From Ryuthela nishihirai (Eukaryota; Arthropoda; Arachnida; Araneae; Heptathelidae): 64,000 nucleotides of DNA. Below the pieces are notes generated by a model. That model did not search any database. It worked only from the letters and a program-made list of their open reading frames with translations, and was not told the DNA's origin. The position numbers were made by a program, and so were the translations under genes. Location: positions 39,804,901 to 39,868,900 of the forward strand of contig JAWZYU010000034.1 of NCBI GenBank assembly GCA_038380435.1, given 5' to 3'. Below are positions 34,461 to 45,668 of the stretch, piece by piece; the stretch's first letter is position 1; each line of letters opens with the position of its first letter.

Positions 34461-35451
34461 TCCAATTCATCAAAACATTCTTTTCATTGTAAATTATGAT
34501 TTTGATATTCAAGAAGTCGAAAAAAAAATGTTTCCTCCATTTATTGAGATACGGTAAATATTCTTTGTGTGGTTTCTTAAACTAGATAATTTATACCTTC
34601 AAATTTATTATTCTTTCATTTCTCTCCCCCTTTTATCGGAACTTTTCTCAAAAATTTATATTTCCCTCGTTAAAAGGGAGGTTTTCCTTGAGGATATTAT
34701 ATGAGTATATGATTATGCGTACGCAGTTAATTATTTGAATTCATATTTCGACTGATTTTTATGTATTACTCACTCCTGCATATAAAGTTGGAGTTTTGAG
34801 GGTAAAGTTACATAATTCATAATAGTGATCAATTTGAAAAAAATAAAGAAAACTACACATACAGTTTACAGCTCTTTATTTTTTAATTAACAATCTCGAA
34901 GCACAGTGAAAGATATTTCATTTGAAACAAAATGGCTAAGTCAGCTTTGGAAACTATCTGATATTATATATGCAACAGACGTGTAAACTACATGTGTATG
35001 CAAATCATGCTTTATTAAATCATGAATATAAATCATGTTATAGCTTCTAAGCCCAGCAATTCTTATTCCAATATTTCTCAGTATCACTTTATGAAGAAAA
35101 GAATATGAAAAAATAGGAACTATATTTTCTTTTAAATCGGCAATATATGGTAGAGAGAAGAGGAGGGTATATAAAAGTAAATATCTTTTGGTACTTCTTA
35201 TGACGTATGTTGAACAACAATAAAAATTAAGAAAGATATATTAAAATGAAACATATGAATATATTAGAATGAAATCATAACAATTGAATTACAGTGATTT
35301 TAAACATTAACAAATGAAATACAGTAAACCGAAATACTAACATTTGAATTAGAATAAACTGAAATCCTAACAATGGATTAGTTATTCTAAATTATAACGG
35401 TTGAAATACAGTAAATTGAAATTCTAACAATTGAATTAGAATAATTTTAAA
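34461..35451. other. AT-rich, no gene
   Basis: 35270-35460 holds a degenerate array of ~40-bp units around aacaattgaattacagtaa.ctgaaat. Confidence 0.5.
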
Positions 35452-35640
35452 TAGAGGTAAAACAACCCAACGTTAAAGAACACACTGGATGGCCTTGACG
35501 GGAGGTTACCATCTATCTCCCAATAACTGTTCTAGTGGGTCCCCTCCCTTAACCTTCTCTGAGCCTTCGGGGTCCATGTGACCTGGCCATTTAGCCCATG
35601 GTGTGCAGAAAAGTGCCACTCAGAGGTAAAACAACCCACA
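35452..35640 (+). mobile_element. SINE1 tail fragment of the duplicated-tail type
   Basis: Begins inside one tail (agaggtaaaacaacccaac) and runs straight into gttaaagaacac and a second tail, the same junction as in the copy at 45257. It is a 5'-truncated insertion of that subfamily. Confidence 0.75.
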
Positions 35641-35859
35641 ATCCAAGCACATATGGAGGATGAAGATACCTAGTTCAATTCTAAAGTAACGTGCCTTTCT
35701 ACAAAGGTGTCTAATCCCTCATAGGTCTTCCTTAAGGTCAAAGCCATAGGTCAAGCTGATGTAAAAAGTTCCATAGGTCCAGCTGATCTAAACATTAGTG
35801 GTGGAGATCATTCATTTTAAAACCATGAGGATGAAAGAGATCTACCCCTCATAGCTCAG

Positions 35860-36178
35860 CATGCATCAAAGATCAGTAGCATGCCAGATTCGTAATCTGA
35901 AGTTTCCAGGCTCGAGTCTTAACTGTGCATGGACTTGGAAAGGCCGCCGTCCGTCGGATGGGACGCTAAGCCGTGGCCCCGTGTGCGGGAGAGCCATACC
36001 CTGTGCACGTTAAAGAACACGCTGGATGGCCTTGACGGGAGGCTACGATCTGTCTCCCAACAGCTGTTCCAGTGGGTCCCCTCCCCCAACCTTCTCTGAG
36101 CCTTCGGGGTCCATGTGACCTGGCCATTTAGCCCATGGTATGCAAAAAAGTGCCGCTCAGAGGTAAAACAACCCAACC
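35860..36178 (+). mobile_element. SINE1 with internal deletion
   Basis: A diverged head (gatcagtagcatgccagattcgtaatctg) is joined to a well-preserved body from ggacttggaaaggccgccg to an AACCC tail. About 90 bp between box B and gggcttggaaagg is missing. Confidence 0.75.
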
Positions 36179-36194
36179 CAACTTAACTGTGCTA

Positions 36195-36256
36195 GAGCGT
36201 GACCTGATTTATCACCGCTAAACTCCCCTCTATCCTCGGTCAGAAATGGGACACCT
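36195..36256 (+). mobile_element. SINE1 body relic
   Basis: Short match to the centre of the body (gatttatcaccgctaaactcccc ... cggtcagaaatgggacac), directly after the previous copy. Old and low confidence. Confidence 0.35.
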
Positions 36257-36405
36257 ATACAAGATTAGTGGAGAGTAAAGTTGGCTCAACGGCACTGAAT
36301 GCCTTCCATTGGCCGAAGGAAACTATGTCATCTAGAACAATCTCGAAGCAATCCAGACAGCCTACCATGCTGAGAACAGTCGCTGTCATGCGAACGCCTT
36401 TTGTA

Positions 36406-36779
36406 GGTTGGGTTGTTTTACCTCTGAGCGGCACTTTTTTGCACACCATGGGCTAAATGGCCAGGTCACATGGACCCCGAAGGCTCAGAGAAGGTTGGGG
36501 GAGGGAACAGCTATTGGAAGACAGATGGTAGCCTCCAGTCAAGGCCATCCAGCGTGTTCTTTAACGTGCACAGGGTATGGCTCTCCCGCACACGGGGCCA
36601 GGGCTTAACGTCCCATCCGACGGACGGCGGCCTTTCCAAGCCCATCGGTGTCCCCTACTGACCGTGAACAGGGCGGGGAATTTTGCGGAGATAAATCTCA
36701 ACGCTGACCCAGCTGGGACTCGAACCTGGGAACTACAGATTACGAGCCTGGCGCGCTACCGACTGAGCCACCCCCGCCC
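36406..36779 (-). mobile_element. SINE1, right member of a repeated composite
   Basis: Shares gtgaacagg and ggggccagggc with the 28-kb copy. Has its own 13-bp loss near gagggaacagct. The acccagctggg segment missing at 28 kb is present here, so neither copy is a simple descendant of the other's present form. Confidence 0.88.
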
Positions 36780-36899
36780 CTGACCAACAAGAGGCTGGGG
36801 GTTTAGTGGAGATAAATCTCAATGCTGACTATGTTGGGACTCGAACCTGTGAACTGCAGATTACGTGCTAGGCACACTACCGACTGAGCCAATCCCCTT
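36780..36899 (-). mobile_element. SINE1 head fragment, repeat of 28518
   Basis: Nearly identical to the fragment at 28518-28637, with the same ~70 bp of non-SINE sequence after it (ttttaatacaggctgtcc to cacatacataaaagg), where a further SINE1 begins. Confidence 0.75.
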
Positions 36900-36973
36900 C
36901 CTTTTAATACAGGCTGTCCAACAAATAATGATGAGGTTTCAGAAAGCACTGTTCCCACATACATAAAAGGCTT

Positions 36974-37361
36974 TGGGTTGGGTTGTTTTACCTCTGAGCG
37001 GCACTTTTTTGCACACCATGGGCTAAATGGCCAGGTCACATGGACCCCGAAGGCTCAGAGAAGGTTGGAGAAGGGTACCCACTGGAACAGCTGTTGGGAG
37101 ACAGATGGTAGCCTCCCGTCAAGGCCATCCAGCGTGTTCTTTAACGTGCACAGGGTATGGCTCTCCCGCACACGGGGCCACCGCTTAATGTCCGATCCGA
37201 CGGATGGCGGCCTTTCCAAGCCCATCGGTGTCCCCTACTGACCGTGAACAGGGCGGGGAATTTTGCGGAGATAAATCTCAACGCTGACCCAGCTGGGATT
37301 CGAACCTGGGAACTACAGATTACGAGCCTGGCACGCTATCGACTGAGCCACCCCCGCCCCT
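36974..37361 (-). mobile_element. SINE1, complete copy
   Basis: Full head, body and tail. Interrupts the composite segment at cataaaaggc; carries the gtgaacagg variant. No target-site duplication recognised. Confidence 0.9.
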
Positions 37362-37364
37362 ATA

Positions 37365-37756
37365 GAGCTCCGAAATTAGAATTCTATTTACATGAAATTC
37401 TCAAATACTTTGGTACGGCACTGTATATTGGATTAACATCAGTAAAGATAATTTCATTAAAATAAGGAAAAAAAAATCATGCAATTTATATAGTGGTTTC
37501 TAGAAAAATATTTAATTATAATTACATTAACTATATTCGTGATATTGAAATATTTGATTTAAATATCAATCATAATTTTATGCCCCGTGGTTTTCAAACT
37601 GGGTCGCTACCAGCTTGAAAAGGAGTCGCTAATATTTTAAGCGAAATTTTTTCCTACATTGTAGGGAAGAGGAAAGGAGCTGCATAATTCTATCTACGAT
37701 TCAAGAGGTTCGCATGAATTTTTTACAATAATATGAAATCGCAGTGTCAAAAGGGT
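37365..37756. other. No gene
   Basis: Near 37583 gtggttttcaaactgggtcgc resembles a hAT MITE end, but no partner end was found. Confidence 0.35.
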
Positions 37757-38140
37757 TGTTGTTGTTGTTTACCTCTGAGCGGCACTTTTTTGCACACCAT
37801 GGGCTAAATGGCCAGGTCACAAGGATCCCGAAGGCTCAGAGAAGGTTGGGGGAGGGGACCCACTGGAACAGCTGTTGGGAGACAGATGGTAGCCTCCCGT
37901 CAAGGCCATCCAGCGTGTTCTTTAACGTGCACAGGGTATGGCTCTCCCGCACACGGGGCCACGGCTTAACGTCCCATCCGACGGACGGCGGCCTTTCCAA
38001 GCCCATCGGTGTCCCCTACTGACCGTGGGCAGGGCGAGTAATTTTGCGGAGATAAATCTCTACGCTGACCCAGCTGGAACTCGAACCTGGGAACTACAGA
38101 TTACGAGCCAGGCGCGCTACCGACTGAGCCACCCTCGCCC
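37757..38140 (-). mobile_element. SINE1, complete copy
   Basis: Full-length; the tail end has become gttgttgttgttt instead of the AACCC pattern. No clear target-site duplication. Confidence 0.88.
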
Positions 38141-38289
38141 CCCAATAAATGCATAGTTTAGAAGTTTATTGAGCTTCAAAGTTAGGTTTACATTAACATT
38201 ACATTGGAATTCTCTATTATATTTTTTGGAGGAGAAGAGGGAAAGGAACTAAATATGTCTGCTAAATAGAACCTGGCATTAAGAATTAT

Positions 38290-38530
38290 TTCCGCTAACT
38301 CTCCCCTTACCTTCGATCAGAAAGGAGACACTGATGGGATCTGAAAGGCCACCGTCCGTTTGATGGCACGTTAAGTCGTGACACAGAGTGCATGTTAAAT
38401 TGACGGGACACTACCATCTCCTAGAAGCTGTTTCTTACGTCAACCTTCTCTGAGCCTTTGGAGCAGCAGTTCAGATCTGGCCATTTAACTCATTGTATAC
38501 AAAAAAACAATGCTGCTCAGAGGTAAATCA
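38290..38530 (+). mobile_element. SINE1, old partial copy
   Basis: Body from ccgctaactctccccttaccttcg to ctcagaggtaaatca, with a gap after gtgcatgttaaa. Strongly diverged; head absent. Confidence 0.55.
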
Positions 38531-39718
38531 CCTCTAATATTTTGGTAGGACATTGTATCTAAGACTTTTTAATTTCTTTGAAATTAAAAGCAAGCTAGTT
38601 TTACGTTTAAGATATTTAAACTGTAAATATATTAAAAAGCATATTAAATTTAAAAAGTGGTTATCATACGTATGAGAAAAAAAATACCTTTATATCGAAA
38701 ATAATGTAATGATTTGCGTTGTCATCGATCTTCTTCTTGCATCTCTTCTTCGTTTTCAACTTAGTTGAATTTCAAAAGTTGTTTTTCATCTTGGATTTCA
38801 AAATCAGTTTTGCTCTTTAAAAACAAACATGAAAAATGCAAATATTTCTTTCCCTTTGCATATTGGCGGGAAATGAAATTGAGTACTCACATAAATCAAT
38901 TTGATACTCAAACTTTGAAATATTTTGTCGGTTGGATTTATTATATCATTTGATGTTCTGCTGCAAATCAATCACACAAGCAGCTCTTAAATCAAGGAAT
39001 AATATAACATATTTGGACAATTATAGATGTCTTAAAAGCCCCTCCCTCTGGGAAAATTGAATAAAATATTAAATAATGAGGAATAATTCAGTTGTACCAA
39101 AATTGTATCTCGTTTTTTCCTTAACGAAATGTAATCTTGATTTTTTTTAATGCTTTCTTTTGTTTACCATTGATGTATGTCGAAATATCTGATATATCTA
39201 GAAAGATGAAAAAAAAAACGCATTCATGGCCAGATCTAGGGGGAGGGGGGTACCAATGGGACCATGCCCCCTTTGAGAATTATGTATTTGACAGTACAGT
39301 AAGGGTAACAGAGGCAAAAAAAAATTATGAAACTTATGTATATTCTAGGCAGTTTTCAAGTACTTTTTAAAGACCTGTAAACTTTTTTCCTTCTGTTTTC
39401 CAGCAACCTTACTTTTACTATGATATAATATAGGCGTGATTGCTCTATAAGCAAACTGCGTTCATTAATGATTATCTCAACCTAAATATGTCTATCCTGA
39501 AACATTGATTTGTCTTTTACCCCTCCCCTTCAAAACCTTTGCTCCACTATGAAAGCATTTTTGTCCACTGTTAAAAATATCCTGCCAACGACTATGCAAT
39601 TAAATTGAACATATGTTCATTATTGCGCATTTAATAGAAAACTCCGACCGAAGGTAAATTAAAGACCATAATGAAATCTATTGAAATCTCAATTTTGAAA
39701 AATATTGGTTGAGTATTT
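38531..39718. other. No feature recognised
   Basis: AT-rich; short low-complexity frames only. Confidence 0.5.
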
Positions 39719-39730
39719 AAAGAATTATGG

Positions 39731-40274
39731 GTTGGGTTGTTTTACCTCTGAGCGGCACTTTTTTGCACATCATGGCCAGGTCACATGGACCCCGAAGGCT
39801 CAGAGAAGGTTGGGGGAGGGGACCCACTGGAATAGCTGTTGGGAGACAGATGGTAGCCTCCCGTCAAGGCCATCCAGCGTGTTCTTTAACGTGCACAGGG
39901 TATGGCTCTCCCGCACACGGGGCCACGGCTTAACGTCCCATCCGACGGACGGCAGCCTTTCCAAGTCCATCGGTGTCCCCTACTGACCGTGGGCAGGGCG
40001 GGGAATTTTGCGGAGATAAATCTCAACGCTGACCCAGCTGGGTTCCAAGTCCATCGGTGTCCCCTACTGACCGTGGGCAGGGCGGGGAATTTTGCGGAGA
40101 TAAATCTCAACGCTGACCCAGCTGGGTTCCAAGTCCATCGGTGTCCCCTACTGACCGTGGGCAGGGCGGGGAATTTTGCGGAGATAAATCTCAACGCTGA
40201 CCCAGCTGGGACTCGAACCTGGGAACTACAGATTACAAGCCTGGCGCGCTACCGACTGAGCCACCCCAGCCCCC
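39731..40274 (-). mobile_element. SINE1 with an 84-bp segment in three copies
   Basis: Exact 12-bp duplication aaagaattatgg (39719-39730 and 40275-40286). Inside, the segment from ttccaagtccatcgg to cagctggg occurs three times in tandem, starting at 39959, 40043 and 40127. The three units look identical, so the expansion is recent. Confidence 0.92.
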
Positions 40275-40574
40275 AAAGAATTATGGAAAGTAGAATATTT
40301 GACAACAGTAATACGTTATAAATAACACTTATGGTTTGTCTTTTTGCAAAACAACAAATTAATAACAACTATACTGTCATTTTTCCATATTTTAGCAATT
40401 ATTAAAGTCCCCTGAAATAACTGTTGATAATAAGTATGTGTCTTGAAAACATAATAAAGCCACTAACAAAGCTAACCGTGATCTCTTAACTCGCTCATTA
40501 CCTACGGTTCTCATTACTTTAGCCAAGCTCTCTACTATAGTGGTCCTATATAGGGACCACTACTCTACTAGAGG

Positions 40575-40958
40575 GGGGGGGGGGCTCAGTCGGTAGCGCG
40601 CCAGGCTCGTAATCTGTAGTTCCCAGGTTCGAGTCCCAGCTGGGTCAGCGTTGAGATTTATCTCCGCAAAATTCCCCGCCCTGCCCACGGTCAGTAGGGG
40701 ACACCGATGGGCTTGGAAAGGCCGCCGTCCGTCGGATGGGACGTTAAGCCGTGGTCCCGTGTGCGGGAGAGACATACCCTGTGCACGTTAAAGAACACGC
40801 TGGATGGCCTTGACGGGGGGCTACCATTTGTCTCCCAACAGCTGTTCCAGTGGGTCCCCTCCCCCAACCTTCTCTGAGCCTTCGGGGTCCATGTGACCTG
40901 GCCATTTAGCCCATGGTGTGCAAAAAAGTGCCACTCAGAGGTAAAACAACCCAACAAC
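40575..40958 (+). mobile_element. SINE1, complete copy
   Basis: About 384 bp from head to AACCC tail, bounded by the 10-bp duplication ctactagagg (40565-40574 and 40959-40968). A run of G at the 5' end replaces the usual gggcgggggt. Confidence 0.92.
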
Positions 40959-41027
40959 CTACTAGAGGTGTGTGCTCCACCTGACGTAATGCGCAGAACA
41001 AAGAAAACTTATTTCGTACTGCGCACC

Positions 41028-41135
41028 GATGGGCTTGGAAAGGAAGCCATCCATCGGATGGGACGTAAAGCCGTGTATCTGTGTGCAGAAGAGTTTTACC
41101 ATGTGCAAGTTAAGAACGCGTTGGATGGCTGGACT
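41028..41135 (+). mobile_element. SINE1 body fragment
   Basis: Centre of the body only (gcaccgatgggcttggaaagg to ttggatggct), diverged, next to the complete copy ending at 40958. Confidence 0.5.
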
Positions 41136-41442
41136 TGCATTTTCCGCATGAATTCTTTTATCTTATTCTTCATATCATCGTTGCATTATGGAGACAGTAA
41201 ACAGTATTTTTTAATTCGTAATCTTAGAAACCGGAATTCTTTATTAACTAACTTTCCCAAAAATGCTCCTTCACATTGCAAACCTTATGAGAGGCATAAT
41301 TTGTTGCTAATAAAATGCAAACTTCAAATGCTAGTCATAAGAAAAAAATGTTATCAATTTAGTAGAACATTTCCCAATTAGAAACAAAAAAAATACACCA
41401 TTTGAACAGTCTTTCCATACCGTTAATCTACTATTATATGCT
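41136..41442. other. No feature recognised
   Basis: Unique AT-rich sequence between a SINE1 fragment and a SINE2. Confidence 0.4.
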
Positions 41443-41640
41443 GTCCTGTTGCCGAGTGGTTAGCACGCTTGGCTACTGATGAAAGAGACCTGGGTTCGAG
41501 CCCCGGGTAAGGCATGGATGTTTGTGTTGTTTATCTGCTGAGGATTCTCACAGACCTTCTTACTAAGGTGTATAAACTGGCAGGCTCATGTCAGACTTCT
41601 GTGGCAAGCAGCTTCTTGAGGAGGTATTTTCTATTATTAT
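41443..41640 (+). mobile_element. SINE2, complete copy
   Basis: Shows the full head start (tgccgagtggttagcacgcttgg) and box B gggttcgagcccc, with a short deletion after ctgctgagg. It lies just downstream of copy 3. Confidence 0.85.
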
Positions 41641-41870
41641 TTAATATACTCTTCTACAAGTACAAAATATTCCTGCATTTATAATTCTGTTTCGTACATC
41701 AAAATACTTATAAGTGTATATAAAAAGCAATAATAGTCAAAAGAGTTCTAGAAAACACTACGTACAGTAAATAGCTTTCAATATTACAAAACATAAATGA
41801 CATGTAATATATGCACTTCAGGGCCCTTTGCGCCATTTCTTTTCCAAATAAATTTTATATTGTATGTGAG

Positions 41871-42860
41871 TTAACATAAGAAAGAATTAATGAGTGGTGC
41901 TATGAGTTCTGGATAGTCTAAATGCACGAAATGATTTCCTTTCACTTTTTTAAGTACAAATTTCTTGCAGTTTTTTCTGTAAATCTCAATATATTCAGCT
42001 AAAACCTCTGGGGAATCTTGCGACGAAAATATGGGATTTGTATTGCTGGACAATACGAGTAGCATCTCGCACTTTAATGTTGACATATATCCCCTTAGTG
42101 CATTGTCAGTAGGTCCCTGGAAAACTTCAATCGTTCGCGCTCTGAGATCTCTACTATAAACGAATCCTTTCCCACAGTCGGATAAGCGAGTTCCTCTCTT
42201 CAACAGAATTCTTGCTGTATCATCTGTGATTTCATTGGCTGAACCTTCTTTTAAACGTTGCACAGCTGCCTCCATTGAATATACTGGTGGCTGATTCAAC
42301 AATTTTTGCTCTGCTTTCAAGTTAAGCTCAATTTCTTCTCGTGTTATTTTCGCAAGTTGATCTGGCCGCCGAGACATCAGCTTAACAAGATCAAGCACAA
42401 CAATTTTATCTACACTCTCAGGAAAAAGACTGGCATATAATTGCGCATGTGCACCACCCATACTATGGCCAATAATATTAAATTTGGTCCATTGGAAATA
42501 ATCAACAACTCTTTTGTAATCAATCAGTGAGCCCATAGAAGTATAGAAGGAACCAGGTAATTTATGTGATGACAATCCATGACCTGGTATATCAATTGCC
42601 ACTATGTAAAGGGAAGACAATATTAATGGGATAAGTTTATCAAACGTTCCTGCATTATCCAGCCATCCATGTAAAGCTAGAACTGGAGTACCGGTTTCTT
42701 TACCCCATGCTTTAGCTGCAATATGACCGTATGGAACTGGTATTTGAAGCTCTTTTACTTCCAAGTCATTTTCGTTAAGTGCTTTTGAAGAGGTCACAAA
42801 TAACGACCTTTTTAAATCTAGTTTGTTATTACTGATAGTCTTCCGAAACATTGAAAACAT
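41871..42860 (-). CDS. Copy 3: SERHL/kraken-like alpha/beta hydrolase with N-terminal extension
   Basis: A 329-residue serine hydrolase, collinear with copy 2 through the elbow. Seen: HGWLDNAGTF at 64-73, DIPGHGLSSH at 90-99, GHSMGG with Ser133, VVLD with Asp157, GNHFVHL with His310. The strand-7 acid position reads SSNTN, with no Asp. The N-terminus has R6, K7, K13, K17, R18 and K26 among Ser/Thr and hydrophobic residues, a possible organelle-targeting sequence. It ends NSFLC, no PTS1. The start taken is the ATG at 42860; another Met follows at residue 4. The exon opens at 42873 after the acceptor gtttccacag, and the frame is open through that site in phase 2, so a coding first exon is possible. 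No canonical poly(A) signal was seen in the 200 bases after the stop. Confidence 0.87.
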   Translation of the reverse strand: MFSMFRKTISNNKLDLKRSLFVTSSKALNENDLEVKELQIPVPYGHIAAKAWGKETGTPVLALHGWLDNAGTFDKLIPLILSSLYIVAIDIPGHGLSSHKLPGSFYTSMGSLIDYKRVVDYFQWTKFNIIGHSMGGAHAQLYASLFPESVDKIVVLDLVKLMSRRPDQLAKITREEIELNLKAEQKLLNQPPVYSMEAAVQRLKEGSANEITDDTARILLKRGTRLSDCGKGFVYSRDLRARTIEVFQGPTDNALRGYMSTLKCEMLLVLSSNTNPIFSSQDSPEVLAEYIEIYRKNCKKFVLKKVKGNHFVHLDYPELIAPLINSFLC

Positions 42861-43137
42861 TCCCTCTTCCTTTCTGTGGAAACAAACATACAATGATGTC
42901 AAGTTAACTATAGGCAGTGAATTCTACATAAATAAAAAATATGTCATTAATACATGTAGATAAATAACACTTAAACAAAACGATTTATATATATGTGCCA
43001 TCTAGATCTATCAAGGTTTTCCGAAAAGTCATGAACTCTATTTTCAATTCGAATTAAGATTATTGCTGAGCGAAGATATAAAATTGAACCTTTTCATTGC
43101 AAAACATTCGTATTGATAATTACTGTGATTTTTGTTA

Positions 43138-43522
43138 TGGTTGGGTTGTTTTACCTCTGAGCGGCACTTTTTTGCACACCATGGGCTAAATGGCCAGGCC
43201 ACATGGACCCCGAAGGCTCAGAGAGGGTTGGGGGAGGGGACCCACTGGAACAGCTGTTGGGAGACAGATGGTAGCCTCCCGTCAAGGCCATCTAGCGTGT
43301 TCTTTAACGTGCACAGGGTATGGCTCTCCCGCACACGGGACCACGGCTTAACGTCCCATCCGATGGACGGCGGCCTTTCCAAGCCCATCGGTGTCCCCTA
43401 CTGACCGTGGGCAGGGCGGGGAATTTTGCGGAGATAAATCTCAACGCTGACCCAGCTGGGACTCGAACCTGGGAACTACAGATTACGAGTCTGGCGCGCT
43501 ACCGACTGAGCCACCTCCGCCC
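43138..43522 (-). mobile_element. SINE1, complete copy
   Basis: Full-length and close to the common form; lies about 250 bp upstream of the copy 3 exon, in the region where its first intron would be. Target-site duplication not recognised. Confidence 0.9.
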
Positions 43523-43734
43523 CTGGTCAGGGTTGGAGTTTTATAATTCGCGCAGCAATAACAATAACATGAACTGAAAAATAAACGCGCTACTGGTTTT
43601 ATGTTTATTATAAAAGATATATAACACCAATTTCGAGTTTCACATAGACAACAAATATGCCATATGGGGGGGGGGGGTGAAGTGAAAATATTCTGATTGA
43701 CGAACACTTTATGTTACAGAGATGGCAAATCAAA

Positions 43735-44800
43735 TTAGAAGCTATAGTTTCAGAAAACTGTGGTTACAAGTTTTATAGATTTCAAAAAGGCTTTCGACTC
43801 TGTTGATCGGCATAATTTGTGGTTGATTGTTAGATCATATGGAATACTTGATAAGTTAGTTTAGTGTAATGAAAGCTCTCTATAACAACACCGAGTCGTG
43901 TGTGAGAGTTCGTACGTCTTGCAGCGATTGGTTTAGCATTGCTTGTGGAGTTAGACAAGGGTGCATTTTGTCTCATTTTCTGTTTAGTTTAGTTATTGAT
44001 TATGTTATGCGAAATTCTTTGCAAGGAAAAGATTTTGGCCTTAAATGGTCTAGTGATTTCAAAATTTCTAACTTAGATTATGCAACAGATGATTTGGCCC
44101 TGTTGGTCAGGCAGATGGTGGTGCTTCGGTTGATTTGAATGTCTGTACTCTTGGGCAAATGTTTCATTCTAATTGTCTTGGGAGCTATGCAACAGATATT
44201 GGTGATGCACAGTATGAGATAAATAGAATAGGGATTGCCGTGGGACTTTTAAGAATCTATGGAGAGTGTGGAAAAATAGGCGTATATACCTAAAGATTAA
44301 AATTAGGCTGTATAATCGTTTGGTTCTTTCTAAGGTTAGTTATGGTAGCGAAACATGGACTCTTTGTAAACAGGTTAACAAGAAACTTGATGCCTTTGAT
44401 TCTAGATGCTTACGCAGTATCTTGTGTATTAGGTGGTTTGACTTTGTAAGCAATGATGAGGTTAGAAGAAGGAATCATCAACCTCTTTTGAGCAGCATAT
44501 TATGCAGGGAGAGAAAGACTGCGTTGGTTTGGCCATGTTGCCCGTATGTATAGCTGCAGATTGGCAAACAGGATTTGGTGATGAAAAAAGCAAACAGGAT
44601 TATGAACAGTGTACCTAAAGATTTTAGAAAAAGGTGGAGACCTAGGATGAGATGGGCAGATAATGTCAAACAGGACCTTGCTAAAATTGGCCTAGAGTGG
44701 CCAAATGCAGCAGCTGTAGCTCAGAAGACACACGTCTGAAGAGGAAAATTACAATCTGGTTGGACCTCCGTAGCCCATTGCTGCATGAGGATTTTGTATG
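43735..44800 (+). mobile_element. LINE-A copy 2: RT fragment to 3' end
   Basis: Starts inside the reverse transcriptase (FIDFKKAFDSVD region, frameshifted), then GVRQGCILSHFLFSLVIDYV near 43950, a mutated active-site box (LDYATDDLALL instead of YADD), an internal deletion, and the C-terminal part with SYGSETWTL near 44340. Ends with gtatgtatgtatgca, the clearest tail. Confidence 0.8.
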
Positions 44801-44873
44801 TATGTATGCATACTAGGAACAATAAATTTAGGATATATAATTACACATTTATAGAATCGCCAAAATATTAGCT

Positions 44874-45431
44874 GGGGTGGGGGTGGCTCAGTCGGTAGCG
44901 CGCCAGGCTCGTAATCTGTAGTTCCCAGGTTCGAGTCCCAGCTGGGTCAGCGTTGAGATTTATCTCCGCAAAATTCCCCGCCCTGCCCACGGTCAGTAGG
45001 GGACACCGATGGGCTTGGAAAGGCCGCCGTCCGTCGGATGGGACGTTAAGCCGTGGCCCCGTGTGCGGGAGAGCCATACCCTGTGCACGTTAAAGAACAC
45101 GCTGGATGGCCTTGACGGGAGGCTACCATCTGTCTCCCAACAGCTGTTCCAGTGGGTCCCCTCCCCCAACCTTCTCTGAGCCTTCGGGGTCCATGTGACC
45201 TGGCCATTTAGCCCATGGTGTGCAAAAAAGTGCCGCTCAGAGGTAAAACAACCCAACGTTAAAGAACACGCTGGATGGCCTTGACGGGGGGCTACCATCT
45301 ATCTCCCAACAGCTGTTCCAGTGGGTCCCCTCCCCCAACCTTCTCTGATCCTTCGGGGTCCATGTGACCTGGCAATTTAGCCCATGGTGTGCAAAAAAGT
45401 GCCGCTCAGAGGTAAAACAACCCAACCCAAC
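44874..45431 (+). mobile_element. SINE1, complete copy with duplicated tail
   Basis: Best reference for the family. The tRNA-like head has box A at 44884-44895 (tggctcagtcgg) and box B at 44928-44938 (ggttcgagtcc). A body of about 300 bp follows, then a tail running aaaacaacccaaccc. Head, body and first tail end near 45257; then the last ~170 bp (from gttaaagaacac to the AACCC tail) is repeated in the same orientation. A 9-bp target-site duplication, atattagct, at 44865-44873 and 45432-45440 flanks the whole, so the duplicated form was inserted as one piece. The anticodon-loop region of the head (gtaatct after gcgccaggctc) recalls tRNA-Met, with CGT at the anticodon position. Confidence 0.92.
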
Positions 45432-45624
45432 ATATTAGCTAACTTGTTTAATTGCCTAAGATATGTCTCTGAAGATGTATTGCAACATTATAGCCGCACG
45501 AAAGCACTCAGACCATATGGCATAAATTGCCTATCCGGAAGCTGCCTAAATAAGAATCGTCATTTAAAATATAGTTCAAGTTTCATGGTCTTACATATAT
45601 CAGTGACGAGAAAAAACTCATTTT

Positions 45625-45668
45625 TGTAGATTACAAGCTTGGTGCGTTACAAACTGATCCACCCCGAT
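45625..45668 (-). mobile_element. SINE1 head relic
   Basis: About 40 bp matching the 3' half of the tRNA-like head (gtagattacaagcttggtgcgttac ... gatccacccc). Confidence 0.35.

Noticed and set aside
39902..40321. Open frames of 60-140 codons over SINE1 copies, many similar to each other (MALPHTG... and MGCFTSE... families)
   Set aside because: They repeat with every SINE1 in both orientations and follow its frame; they are by-products of a young, stop-poor repeat and not a gene family.
44884..44950. tRNA genes at the SINE1 and SINE2 heads
   Set aside because: Box A and B are present but the acceptor stem does not pair and each head is fused to a SINE body; these are tRNA-derived SINE promoters.
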